Shown here: in pieces, positions 1 through 7,507 of the stretch
Numbering within the stretch: position 1 is the first letter of the stretch
Layout of the letters: each line of letters starts with the position of its first letter
Origin: JAUSPI01 sp964650385
GTDB taxonomy: Bacteria; Desulfobacterota; Syntrophia; Syntrophales; JADFWA01
NCBI GenBank assembly: GCA_964650385.1
Contig: CAZYTP010000022.1
Location: 1-34,510 of the forward strand
DNA: 34,510 nucleotides
Reading direction: 5' to 3'
Made by a program: the position numbers and the translations under genes
The notes under the pieces: generated by a model
The model's database searches: none
What the model was told of the DNA's origin: nothing
The model's input: the letters and a program-made list of their open reading frames with translations, nothing else

Positions 1-570
1 CAAAGAACAGAATGCTTGGCACTCATATGCAAATTCTTAACCGGAAATTACTGACTATCTTCGAATATTTATTGCTGTTACGATAACGCTTTCCAACTTT
101 AAGCATTGGCCATTAACCTTGAAACCGAAAAGCGAGCCCATCTTAAATTATTCGAAGTGAAGCATACCGATGATTGACAGTATTATCCAGCGAAAAAATT
201 GATGACAGGGCCGAGAACACCGGGAAGGTCACGATTACGACACAAAATTGTGAGGTTCACGCTGTCAGTAAGTATTAAAGACCGACAACCCTGGATAACG
301 TTACACGCCGGTACACCACATCCTGCAGCCGCCCTCCATGGTGAAACACTCTTGACAGCGGTCATTTTCCCGTTGACAGACGAAAGTATTTCTCCTATAC
401 TCTTTGGGAGAAAAAACAAGCTCTTATCAATTTAATCAACCAATTTCAACCACCAATTCGCCAGAGCTCATTGCGGAATAAGCAACAATAATTCCTGTTT
501 TCCTGATCGATCGGTCCAGCTAAATTCTTCCACCAGTTAACGTGCTTATAAGTTCACAATTAGGACACTC
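1..570. other. Intergenic region upstream of the histidine kinase
   Basis: I see no convincing gene here. Short open frames on both strands around 183-435 overlap each other, lack a ribosome binding site and resemble no family I know. The only clear signal is the sigma-70-type promoter at 373-401, annotated separately. The left edge may contain the end of a neighbouring transcription unit, but no coding remnant is recognisable. Confidence 0.5.
373..401 (+). promoter_or_regulatory. Candidate sigma-70 promoter for the histidine kinase/response regulator pair
   Basis: TTGACA at 373-378 and TATACT at 396-401 are separated by 17 bases, close to the housekeeping consensus. Transcription would start near 408 and leave a leader of about 160 bases before the kinase start codon at 571. 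No other gene starts between them, so the kinase operon is the likely target. This rests on sequence match alone. Confidence 0.55.
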
Positions 571-3500
571 ATGATCAAACTCGGACACTTATCAAATCCG
601 GAACATGGCGGAGGTAACAGAAGGCCTTCATGGCGGCTGCAAGCGCTTATCATAACTGTTACCGCCCTTTCCGTTATCATAACCGTTTTTGTCGGGTATC
701 GTTCCTGTCGCGTCAGCATGCTTATGGCATCGGACCGGTTCAACAATCAACAAATGATCCTGGCTCGATCGACTGCCTCCAGCATTGAAACGTATTTCTC
801 AGAGGTCGGCACCACCCTTTCCTCAGCGGCCCGGATATCATCTATTCAGCACATGACACCCGATTGTCTTGAACATATGAAACGTATGTATGAGGGGTTT
901 CTCCCCAGAACATCAATAAGGCGTTTAGATGAACACGGTGTTCTGCGTTTCATCTATCTTTTTGAAGGCTGGCGGGCAAAACTCATAGGTCGATCCTACG
1001 GGAAAGAAGCTTTTTTCCAACGGATCAGGCAATCGGACAAACTCTCTATTTCGGGAATAATAATCAACGAGGAGGGCGAGAGACGGGTCAGAATAGCTGC
1101 CCCTGTTTATATCATAAGCGGCGGGAATAAAACAAAGGTCAATTTTAAAGGCAACCTGGTCGCCTCATTTGATCTGGATGATATTTCCAGGGTCTTTATT
1201 GCACCCATAATATCGGGAAAATCCGGATATGCATGGCTTATGAACCACGAGGGTTATTTTATTGCACATCCTGAAAAAGAGTTTATCGGGAAAGATGCAT
1301 TCAAGGTCCGGGGAGAAAAGAACCCCAAACTGTCGTTTGAATCGATTAATCAAATTCAGAGGAACGCATTGTCCGGGAATGAAGGTATCGGCCGATACGT
1401 TTCGGGCTGGCACAGAGAGCAGACGGGACAGATAGAAAAACTGATAGCCTACTCGCCTGCCCACATCATCGATCAAACCTGGTGCATGGCAGTCGTCACT
1501 CCCGTAAGTGAAGTAGAACAAACCGTCTGGGGTGCGGCGCAAAAAATTATATACGGATTTGGATTTATCCTCATTGCCCTTATATCCGCTGGCTCATTCG
1601 TTTTCATTTCCGCATACCGGTGGTCCTATTCACTGGAGCGCGAGGTTAAAAAACGGACAAAAGAGCTGAAAGAAACGACCGACTATCTGGATAATTTGAT
1701 ACGATCTTCCAACGCGCCCGTCATCGTATGGGATTCCGAACTCAAGGTCACTCTTATGAACCAAAGTTTTGAAAAGATGAGCGGATGGACGGAAACTGAG
1801 ATGATCGGTCAGCCTATGGATGTCTTATTCCCCGATGATACACGTTCTGTCTCACTTAAGAAAATTGAAAGCGCATCAAAGGGGGAAAGAGATTTAAAAG
1901 CTTCCGAGATTGCTATTTGCCGCAAGGACGGCAAGCTACAAACGGTTTTATGGAATTCTTATAACACCTATGCTGAAGACAAACGAACAATACTCGCTAC
2001 GCTTGCCCAGGGCGAGGACATTACCGACCGCAAACGCGCTGAAGAAGCATTGCGTGAAAGCGAAGAAAAGTACCGTACTGTTGTGGAAGCTCAAACCGAT
2101 CTGATCTGTCGATATACGTCCGACTGGAAAATCACATTTGTAAATGAGGCATACTGCCGCTATTTTAACAAGAGACAAGAAGAGCTCATCGGAAGAAGTT
2201 TTATGCCACTCCTTCCCGAAAAACATCGGAAGATGGTGGAGGATAAACTCTCTTTATTGCTTGATTCAGAAACAAAAGAAGTGAAACATGAACATCAGGT
2301 AATAAGCGGTACCGGAGAGCTTAGATGGCAGCAGTGGATCAACCGGGCGATATTTGACGACCAAAATCATCTCATTGAATTTCAATCAGTGGGACGGGAT
2401 ATCACGGATCTGAAGCTGGCCGAAGAAGCATTAACAAAGACCATGAAGAACCTCTCCATGGCTCAGGAGATGGCTCACCTCGGAAGCTGGGAATGGGATA
2501 CCACAACCGATGAAATTCTCTGGTCCGATGAAACGTATCGTCTGTTTGGCTGGGAACCGCAGGAAATTGATGTCACCCTTCCCACATATATTGACAGAGT
2601 GCACCCTGACGATCTCCCCGACGTCCAACGGGATATTCAGGCTGCTCTTGACGGCATTAAGATGTATGAATCAGAACACAGGATCATACGGACAGATGGA
2701 GAGATGAGGATTCATCACACCCAGGGCGAAGTGGTACGCGACACCAATGGTAAACCGTTAAAAATGGCGGGAATCGTACAGGATATTACCGAACAGAAAC
2801 GGGCTGAAAAAGAAAAAAACCTGCTCGAAGTTCAGCTTCGCCATGCCCAGAAAATAGAAACCATGGGAACCCTGGTAGCCGGCGTCGCTCATGAGATAAA
2901 CAACCCGATAGCCTCAATCATCTTCGACATCCCACTCATCAAAAAGATCTGGCTCGATGTGCTTCCCGTTTTAAGGGAAAAGGCGGAAAGGTCACCGGGG
3001 GAAAAATTCGGGGGGTTAACGTATGATTTTCTTGAAAACAACCTGCCCCAGCTTTTGTCCAATATTGACTTCGCCGCCAACCGGGTACTCAAAACAGTCG
3101 GCAATTTGAAAGATTTCACAAAGCAGTCGAACATCGCGGACAGGCAACCGATACAGATAAATGATGCCGTCGAAAATGCCGTCCGGCTAGTCCATACGAC
3201 CCTCAAAAAATCGGACATTGGGCTAAAAATTGATCTCAGAGATGATCTTCCCCTGATTAAAGGAGATCTTCACAGTACTGAGCAGATTATAATAAACATC
3301 ATCATAAATGCCATCCAGGCTATCGACCATGATCATGGCAGGATAGAAATTATCACCGGAGTTCGGGAAAAAAACCGGAATGTCTTTATTTCGATATCGG
3401 ATAACGGAACAGGTGTTGACCCATCTATTGCAGACAGGATATTTGACCCATTTGTCACCAACAAACAGGATCAAGGGGGAATCGGTCTCGGTCTTTCCAT

Positions 3501-3603
3501 TACATATAATATTATCGAGGCTCAGGGAGGTAAAATCACGTTCAAAAGCAACGATGGTGAGGGAACAACCTTTTTATTGACATTCCCTTCCATAGAAACT
3601 TAA
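571..3603 (+). CDS. Membrane-bound PAS-domain sensor histidine kinase with extracytoplasmic Cache-type sensor
   Basis: A hybrid-free sensor kinase of 1010 residues. A membrane segment at about residues 24-42 and a second at about 326-348 enclose a roughly 280-residue periplasmic region of the dCache type, which usually binds small ligands. Three PAS domains follow (about 368-495, 500-615 and 620-740); the third has the GSWEWD/WSDE pattern of PAS_3. The kinase core has the H-box GVAHEINNP with phospho-acceptor His774, an N-box near residue 913, G1 DNGTG near 945, an F-box IFDPF and G2 GIGLGLS. The start is supported by AGGA a few bases upstream of ATG. The response regulator gene begins 19 bases after the stop, so the two form a two-component operon. 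The ligand is unknown. The NtrB-like H-box fits signalling to a sigma-54 activator. Confidence 0.93.
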   Translation: MIKLGHLSNPEHGGGNRRPSWRLQALIITVTALSVIITVFVGYRSCRVSMLMASDRFNNQQMILARSTASSIETYFSEVGTTLSSAARISSIQHMTPDCLEHMKRMYEGFLPRTSIRRLDEHGVLRFIYLFEGWRAKLIGRSYGKEAFFQRIRQSDKLSISGIIINEEGERRVRIAAPVYIISGGNKTKVNFKGNLVASFDLDDISRVFIAPIISGKSGYAWLMNHEGYFIAHPEKEFIGKDAFKVRGEKNPKLSFESINQIQRNALSGNEGIGRYVSGWHREQTGQIEKLIAYSPAHIIDQTWCMAVVTPVSEVEQTVWGAAQKIIYGFGFILIALISAGSFVFISAYRWSYSLEREVKKRTKELKETTDYLDNLIRSSNAPVIVWDSELKVTLMNQSFEKMSGWTETEMIGQPMDVLFPDDTRSVSLKKIESASKGERDLKASEIAICRKDGKLQTVLWNSYNTYAEDKRTILATLAQGEDITDRKRAEEALRESEEKYRTVVEAQTDLICRYTSDWKITFVNEAYCRYFNKRQEELIGRSFMPLLPEKHRKMVEDKLSLLLDSETKEVKHEHQVISGTGELRWQQWINRAIFDDQNHLIEFQSVGRDITDLKLAEEALTKTMKNLSMAQEMAHLGSWEWDTTTDEILWSDETYRLFGWEPQEIDVTLPTYIDRVHPDDLPDVQRDIQAALDGIKMYESEHRIIRTDGEMRIHHTQGEVVRDTNGKPLKMAGIVQDITEQKRAEKEKNLLEVQLRHAQKIETMGTLVAGVAHEINNPIASIIFDIPLIKKIWLDVLPVLREKAERSPGEKFGGLTYDFLENNLPQLLSNIDFAANRVLKTVGNLKDFTKQSNIADRQPIQINDAVENAVRLVHTTLKKSDIGLKIDLRDDLPLIKGDLHSTEQIIINIIINAIQAIDHDHGRIEIITGVREKNRNVFISISDNGTGVDPSIADRIFDPFVTNKQDQGGIGLGLSITYNIIEAQGGKITFKSNDGEGTTFLLTFPSIET

Positions 3604-3622
3604 TTGAGATGGTGGATAAACG

Positions 3623-5017
3623 ATGAAATCTATTCCCAATACCAAAACACCAATATTAGTCGTCGATGACGATAAGGCTCTCCTTTTAAGTATAAAGGCG
3701 ATAATAACCAGTTCGGGTTTGCCTGAACCGGCACTTGTCTCCGACAGCAGAATGGTCATGGATGTCGTCAGAGAGAATAATTTTCATCTGCTGTTGCTTG
3801 ATTTAATTATGCCCGGTACCGGTGGCGTGGAAATCCTTCGGCAGTTAAAAGAAGATTTCCCGGCAATTGAATGTATCATCGTCACAGCCGTCGATGATAT
3901 CTCATCAGCCGTAGAGTCCATCAAATACGGGGCATTTGATTATCTGGTAAAACCGATTATTGGCGAGAAGTTAATCATTACGATCAACCGGGCTCTTGAA
4001 CGGTACAATCTCCGCCATAACCTGTCCCTCTTTGAAAAAAATCAGTTATTTTCGGATTTGAAAAATCTCCCGGCATTCAAGAAGATGGTGGCTTATGACG
4101 AGGCGATGGCAATGGTATTTCGCCAGGCCGAGATTGCGGCTCCCACGGATTACAATATCGTCCTCACCGGTGAATCGGGGACCGGCAAAGAGATGCTGGC
4201 CCGGATTATCCACGATCTGAGTAATCGATCTGATGGTCGTTTTGTGGCAGTAAACATGGCCTCTTTCAGCAAAACGCTCTTCGAAGACGATTTCTTCGGA
4301 CACGTCAAGGGGGCGTATACCGGTGCCACCAACGAAAAGAAGGGTTTCTTTGAAGCGGCACAAGGTGGCACTCTTTTTCTCGATGAGGTAGCCGAACTTG
4401 AACATGCCCTGCAAAGTAAAATACTCCGCGTCATAGAAGAGAGGGAGCTGTACCGGCTTGGAAGTACGGAAATAAAAAATGTCGATGTAAGGATTATATC
4501 GGCTACCAACTCAGATCTTGCAAAAGAAATAAAAGAGGGACGTTTTCGAGAGGACCTGCTTTTCCGGCTCAATATGTTCCATATAAACATACCTCCCCTG
4601 AGGCAAAGAAAAAAGGATATTCTCCCGTTAGCCCGGCATTTCTTACAGATTCATGCCCAAAAAAACAGTAAAAACCTCACTTCTATAGATCCGGATCTCG
4701 CCGAATGCCTGTTGGCCTATTCATACCCGGGGAACGTGCGGGAACTTGAAAGCATCATAGCCAAGGCTGTCCTGCTTGAAGAAGGGAAGTCCCTGGCCCT
4801 GTCATCGGTAGGCGACATCGAATCGTCTTTTCAAACGGAGATTAAAGGGAAGATAGACCTGATGACACTTAGTGAACTTGAAAAACAGCATATACGCCGC
4901 GTACTCGAGAAAACGGGTCAAAACCGCACCAAGACCGCCAGAATCCTCGGAATAGGATTACGGACACTCCAGAGAAAACTGAAATTACTTGATGACCAAC
5001 CAGCCACGTCAGAATAA
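3623..5017 (+). CDS. Sigma-54-dependent response regulator, NtrC family
   Basis: A 464-residue protein with the three standard NtrC-family parts. The receiver domain (residues 8-125) has the acidic DDD pocket at 15-17, phospho-acceptor Asp60 in LLLLDLIMPG and conserved Lys110. The AAA+ domain has Walker A GESGTGKE at 183-190, the sigma-54 contact loop as GAYTGA at 230-235 (the Tyr variant of GAFTGA) and Walker B TLFLDE at 250-255. The C-terminal Fis-type helix-turn-helix includes KTARILGIGLRTLQRKL. It is expected to activate sigma-54 promoters when phosphorylated by the kinase just upstream. No clear sigma-54 target with a gene behind it is visible in this window; the best partial match is at 5218. 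Confidence 0.95.
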   Translation: MKSIPNTKTPILVVDDDKALLLSIKAIITSSGLPEPALVSDSRMVMDVVRENNFHLLLLDLIMPGTGGVEILRQLKEDFPAIECIIVTAVDDISSAVESIKYGAFDYLVKPIIGEKLIITINRALERYNLRHNLSLFEKNQLFSDLKNLPAFKKMVAYDEAMAMVFRQAEIAAPTDYNIVLTGESGTGKEMLARIIHDLSNRSDGRFVAVNMASFSKTLFEDDFFGHVKGAYTGATNEKKGFFEAAQGGTLFLDEVAELEHALQSKILRVIEERELYRLGSTEIKNVDVRIISATNSDLAKEIKEGRFREDLLFRLNMFHINIPPLRQRKKDILPLARHFLQIHAQKNSKNLTSIDPDLAECLLAYSYPGNVRELESIIAKAVLLEEGKSLALSSVGDIESSFQTEIKGKIDLMTLSELEKQHIRRVLEKTGQNRTKTARILGIGLRTLQRKLKLLDDQPATSE

Positions 5018-5347
5018 CATAGTGCATGCCATATTGACATCCAGATAGTAACCTTTTGAAATATAAAAATAAATCTTTATTCCTCCGTCGAATCGGTACG
5101 TCATTACGGCACGATAAACAATTGTTTCTCTCCCCACTTGTCGATCTTCATTCCAATATTACTCATAAGTTAATGTAATACCTGTCTTATTTTTTAGATA
5201 CGCCGGATGTCTCACTTTGGCACGATCAGTGTATATAAGAAAAAGACTAACGGAGTGCGGCTTCTCTAGTACGGAAACAAGGGGGCTGGGAACAACCTGG
5301 CGGAGAGTTAGTTCCTGTAAACCTTCAACCGGGGGAAAGGAACATTG
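5018..5347. other. Intergenic region after the response regulator
   Basis: No gene is supported here. A TTGACA hexamer at 5034-5039 with TGAAAT 17 bases downstream could be a weak promoter. TGGCACG at 5218-5224 matches the -24 half of a sigma-54 promoter, but the matching -12 half reads GTGTA rather than TTGCA. Open frames starting near 5217 run through the palindromic element and look accidental. Confidence 0.4.
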
Positions 5348-5480
5348 TGAGACCTTGCATAATTGCTGTTCTGGTCATTGCGGGGAGCGGAGCGACGTGG
5401 CAATCTCTTACAATTACGGTGAGTTAAAGATTGCTTCACGTTCGTTCGCAAAGACAATGTGGTATTATGCAAAGCTCTCA
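5348..5480. repeat. 133-bp palindromic MITE-like element with GTCATTGCGGGGAGCG-type core
   Basis: The ends form an inverted repeat (TGAGACCTTGCATAAT at 5348 against ATTATGCAAAGCTCTCA at 5464-5480). Inside lies a second imperfect palindrome, 5376-5459, whose arms read CATTGCGGGGAGCGGAGCGA and, on the opposite strand, CATTGTCTTTGCGAACGAAC. This core resembles the dispersed 'CATTGCGAGGAGCG' repeats common in delta-proteobacterial and other genomes. It has no coding capacity, so it is probably a non-autonomous element or its remnant. Confidence 0.65.
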
Positions 5481-5649
5481 TTGTGTCGGCAGTATTACCT
5501 CCTCAATTCTCCAAAGCCCTCATAAAGAGAAGTTGCAATGGAGTTTACGCTCACTCCTTCCCAGAAAACCCAAGGCGTAAATTCCAGAACGAACAACCCA
5601 TTAACCGTATTCACGAAAGGAGGTCACTTATCGACGTCGCTGCAAAAAT

Positions 5650-5765
5650 GGGGGGTTTAGCGTTTTTGTAAGAACCTACACTGTAATTCTGAACTCTTGG
5701 GCTCCAGGTTCTTCCCTAAATCCCCCATTAATTACAAAGAATCATAAACTGCATTGCAGTTCTGT
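5650..5765. repeat. 116-bp hairpin element, copy 1
   Basis: This segment is repeated at 5838-5953 with the same length and roughly 90% identity by eye. Its first 77 bases fold back on themselves: GGGGGTTTAG and AAGAACCT on the left pair with AGGTTCTT and CTAAATCCCCC on the right around a loop of about 28 bases. The remaining 39 bases (ATTA... to GCAGTTCTGT) are also shared. Homology starts exactly at the run of six G and ends after TTCTGT, as expected of an inserted unit. Confidence 0.75.
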
Positions 5766-5785
5766 CGAAGAAGAAGGGGACCATA

Positions 5786-5848
5786 AGTGAAAAAAGGGTT
5801 CGCAACTCGTACAAAAAGCCGGAATTAAGCCGGATCAGGGGGGTTTAG
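5786..5848 (+). pseudogene. Truncated RiPP-precursor-like N-terminus (YKKPEL motif), broken at the second hairpin element
   Basis: This frame reads SEKRVRNSYKKPELSRIRGV and then stops. The YxxPEL block with surrounding Arg/Lys resembles the N-terminus of many short RiPP (ribosomally made, modified peptide) precursors in delta-proteobacteria, which usually continue as a Leu-x-Pro-Glu-Glu-Ala stretch with a Cys-rich core; YxxPxL is also the lasso-leader motif. The codon before AGT is ATA where ATG would be expected, preceded by an AGGGGACC Shine-Dalgarno-like stretch. The match ends where copy 2 of the 116-bp element begins, so the core peptide is missing. A GTG start in another frame would give only 13 residues. 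No maturase is visible nearby. Low to moderate confidence. Confidence 0.35.
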
Positions 5849-5953
5849 TATTTTTGTAAGAACCTAATCTGTAATTCTAATACTTGGGCTCCAGGTTCTT
5901 CCCTAAATCCCCCATTCAATTATAAAGGATCATAACTTGCGTTGCAGTTCTGT
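5838..5953. repeat. 116-bp hairpin element, copy 2
   Basis: Second copy of the element at 5650-5765, in the same orientation with a start-to-start spacing of 188 bases. The hairpin arms are conserved, while most differences fall in the loop and in the 3' tail, as expected if pairing is under selection or if the copies are recent. It cuts off the RiPP-like frame on its left and abuts the small open frame on its right. Confidence 0.75.
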
Positions 5954-5958
5954 GTGAA

Positions 5959-6150
5959 ATGTTAAGCGGAAAATCAAAAGAAGAAAAAGATGTAAAAAAA
6001 AAGCGATTACAAGTGGGCAAAGCCATTGTCAGATGTCAGTTAGAGGGGGACGCCCTCAAAATAATAAACAGCAGGCTTGGTACTCGCTATAGATCATTAA
6101 AACAGGTGAGTTTGGAGGAAATTATAAAGCTGCCTCCGATATCTTCGTGA
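5959..6150 (+). CDS. Hypothetical small protein, possibly a remnant
   Basis: A 63-residue frame, rich in Lys and Glu, that I do not recognise. It starts with ATG five bases after the second 116-bp element and has no Shine-Dalgarno sequence, so the original start may have been lost when the element inserted. The second half (KAIVRCQLEGDALKIINSRL and on) has a hydrophobic/charged rhythm compatible with helices. There are no membrane segments or Cys pairs. It could be a short orphan gene, the tail of a broken gene, or non-coding. Confidence 0.25.
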   Translation: MLSGKSKEEKDVKKKRLQVGKAIVRCQLEGDALKIINSRLGTRYRSLKQVSLEEIIKLPPISS

Positions 6151-6223
6151 AACCGGCGTGCACTATTACTTGTTTTTATAATCTTTCGCAGTTCTTTCTA
6201 TATAAAAAGTCCGGGGTGAAACG

Positions 6224-6240
6224 ATTGACGTAACGTCAAT
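6224..6240. promoter_or_regulatory. Short palindrome, possible operator, overlapping a -35-like hexamer
   Basis: ATTGACGTAACGTCAAT is a perfect 7+7 inverted repeat around TAA. It contains TTGACG, and 17 bases later TAAGGT is a poor -10 box. It sits just upstream of the three hairpins at 6251-6375 and could be a regulator site for that unit. The evidence is sequence symmetry only. Confidence 0.3.
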
Positions 6241-6250
6241 TGATTTGTAA

Positions 6251-6375
6251 GGTGAGTGGCTCCGTTCCCTCCTTGCCACTCACCGCCCACGCTCTTAACC
6301 TGAGAGGTTTCTTGATCCGCACCTCCTCTCAGTTTACATAACAGCCGGTGGTGATTACATGGCACCACCGGCTGT
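6251..6375 (+). ncRNA. Candidate small RNA: three tandem hairpins, two with CCUCC loops
   Basis: Three stem-loops follow one another. The first has 10-bp arms GGTGAGTGGC/GCCACTCACC (6251-6284) with loop TCCGTTCCCTCCTT. The second has 8-bp arms CTGAGAGG/CCTCTCAG (6300-6332), with CACCTCCT across the loop and 3' arm. The third has 13-bp arms ACAGCCGGTGGTG/CACCACCGGCTGT (6341-6375) with a 9-base loop, followed by the moderately T-rich CTCTATT that may act as a terminator. Two loops carrying anti-Shine-Dalgarno CCUCC plus a final strong hairpin is the architecture of the alphaproteobacterial CcsR/alpha-r14 RNAs; whether this is related is unknown. Alternatives are a leader of the thi operon or decayed repeats. 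A good promoter was not found. Confidence 0.4.
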
Positions 6376-6485
6376 CTCTATTGATAACAGAACTGCTTTC
6401 CGCCGTGTATTCCCACGAACCAAACAACAGATTACCTAAATTATACTTGATTAAACAAAAGATTTGTTGTAGTAAAGCTTATAGA

Positions 6486-6562
6486 TATCCGGGGGTGCTA
6501 ATCAGGCTGAGATGATACCCTTTAAACCTGATCTGGGTAATACCAGCGTAGGGAGCGGCAAC
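6486..6562 (+). promoter_or_regulatory. TPP riboswitch (THI element) upstream of the thiamin operon
   Basis: The conserved THI blocks are all present: GGGGGTGCT, then GGCTGAGATGATACCC, then ACCTGATCTGGGTAATACCA and GCGTAGGGAG. These form the aptamer that binds thiamin pyrophosphate. A weak promoter (TTGATT at 6447, TAGTAA at 6470, 17-base spacer) would start transcription just before the aptamer. The terminator at 6589-6630 is the likely expression platform, so high TPP should stop transcription before thiD. Confidence 0.95.
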
Positions 6563-6588
6563 TTACTAGTTTTGTTATAATTTTTTGA

Positions 6589-6630
6589 AGGGGCCACATA
6601 TCCCGCGTAAAGAGGGTAGTGGCCTTTCTT
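6589..6630 (+). terminator. Riboswitch expression-platform terminator
   Basis: GGCCAC (6592-6597) pairs with GTGGCC (6619-6624), extended by G-U pairs between the flanking GG and TT, and is followed by TTTCTT. It lies between the TPP aptamer and the thiD Shine-Dalgarno (GGAGAG at 6636). This is consistent with TPP-induced premature termination. Confidence 0.7.
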
Positions 6631-6646
6631 AATTTGGAGAGACGTT

Positions 6647-7438
6647 ATGAGCGTAAAAAGGGTTCTGACCATAGCCGGGTCGGATTCCGGCGGCGGCGCC
6701 GGAATACAGGCTGATCTGAAGACAATTACGGTCTTAGGAGGGTTCGGCATGAGCGTAATAACCGCTCTTACCGCCCAAAATACCCTTGGTGTCCAGGGGA
6801 TTTATGAAATACCTGAAGATTTTATAGAAAAGCAGTTTGATTCTGTGGCCACAGATATAGGTATCGATGCTGCCAAGACGGGGATGCTTGCCACCTCTCG
6901 TATACTGAAAGTGGTGGCAAAAAAAATAAGAGAATACGAAATCGAGAAACTTGTCGTTGATCCGGTCATGGTGGCAAAGGGAGGAGCTCCTCTGATAGAG
7001 AAAGAGGCCCAAAATTCCCTGGTAGAGGAACTCGTACCGTTAGCCCTTGTTATTACTCCCAACATTCCCGAAGCCGAGGTATTATCAAAAATCGGGATAT
7101 CATCCGTAGATGATATGAAGAAATCCGCAGAAATTATTTACGGTTTAGGGGTTAAAAATGTTGTTATCAAGGGCGGACACCTGACGGGAGATGCCATAGA
7201 TATCCTTTACGACGGTAAAAATTTCCATGAGTTCACTTCTGAAAGGATTGATACATCAGACACCCACGGTACGGGATGCACATATTCTGCCGCCATTGCC
7301 ACGGAGCTTGCCAAAGGGGAATCTGTCTTTGAAGCCGTAAAAAAGGCAAAAGAATATATAACAACCGCTGTCAGATTTTCGCTGCGGATAGGCGGGGGGC
7401 ATGGGCCAACGAACCATCTTGCTCCCATTTTGCAATAG
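6647..7438 (+). CDS. thiD: Hydroxymethylpyrimidine/phosphomethylpyrimidine kinase ThiD
   Basis: A 263-residue ribokinase-fold enzyme that phosphorylates HMP and HMP-phosphate to HMP-pyrophosphate for thiamin synthesis. Visible family marks are the N-terminal TIAGSDSGGGAGIQADLKT block (residues 8-26), VVDPVMVAKGG in the middle, and DTHGTGCTYSAA near the C-terminus holding the Gly-rich anion hole and catalytic Cys. Length is normal for single-domain ThiD, with no fused ThiE or ThiN domain. It is the first gene behind the TPP riboswitch, with GGAGAG five bases before ATG. Confidence 0.96.
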   Translation: MSVKRVLTIAGSDSGGGAGIQADLKTITVLGGFGMSVITALTAQNTLGVQGIYEIPEDFIEKQFDSVATDIGIDAAKTGMLATSRILKVVAKKIREYEIEKLVVDPVMVAKGGAPLIEKEAQNSLVEELVPLALVITPNIPEAEVLSKIGISSVDDMKKSAEIIYGLGVKNVVIKGGHLTGDAIDILYDGKNFHEFTSERIDTSDTHGTGCTYSAAIATELAKGESVFEAVKKAKEYITTAVRFSLRIGGGHGPTNHLAPILQ

Positions 7439-7507
7439 AAGTAAACACTATAGATGCATTTGAAGCACTAAACTGAGGTATCATCAACAAGAAGGAGGAG
7501 TAATATT

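Noticed and set aside
16..30. TGGCACTCATATGC as a sigma-54 promoter
   Set aside because: The GG and GC dinucleotides are 9 rather than 10 bases apart, and no gene follows at a suitable distance.
199..435. Pair of overlapping 78-codon open frames as genes
   Set aside because: They lie on opposite strands over the same bases, have no ribosome binding site or known motif, and overlap the kinase promoter.
5217..5671. Open frames of 102 and 70 codons as coding genes
   Set aside because: They run through the palindromic 133-bp element and are best explained as chance frames in repeats.
5650..5953. The repeated hairpins as a CRISPR array
   Set aside because: There are only two copies of a long, folded unit with a 72-base spacing, and no cas genes in the window.
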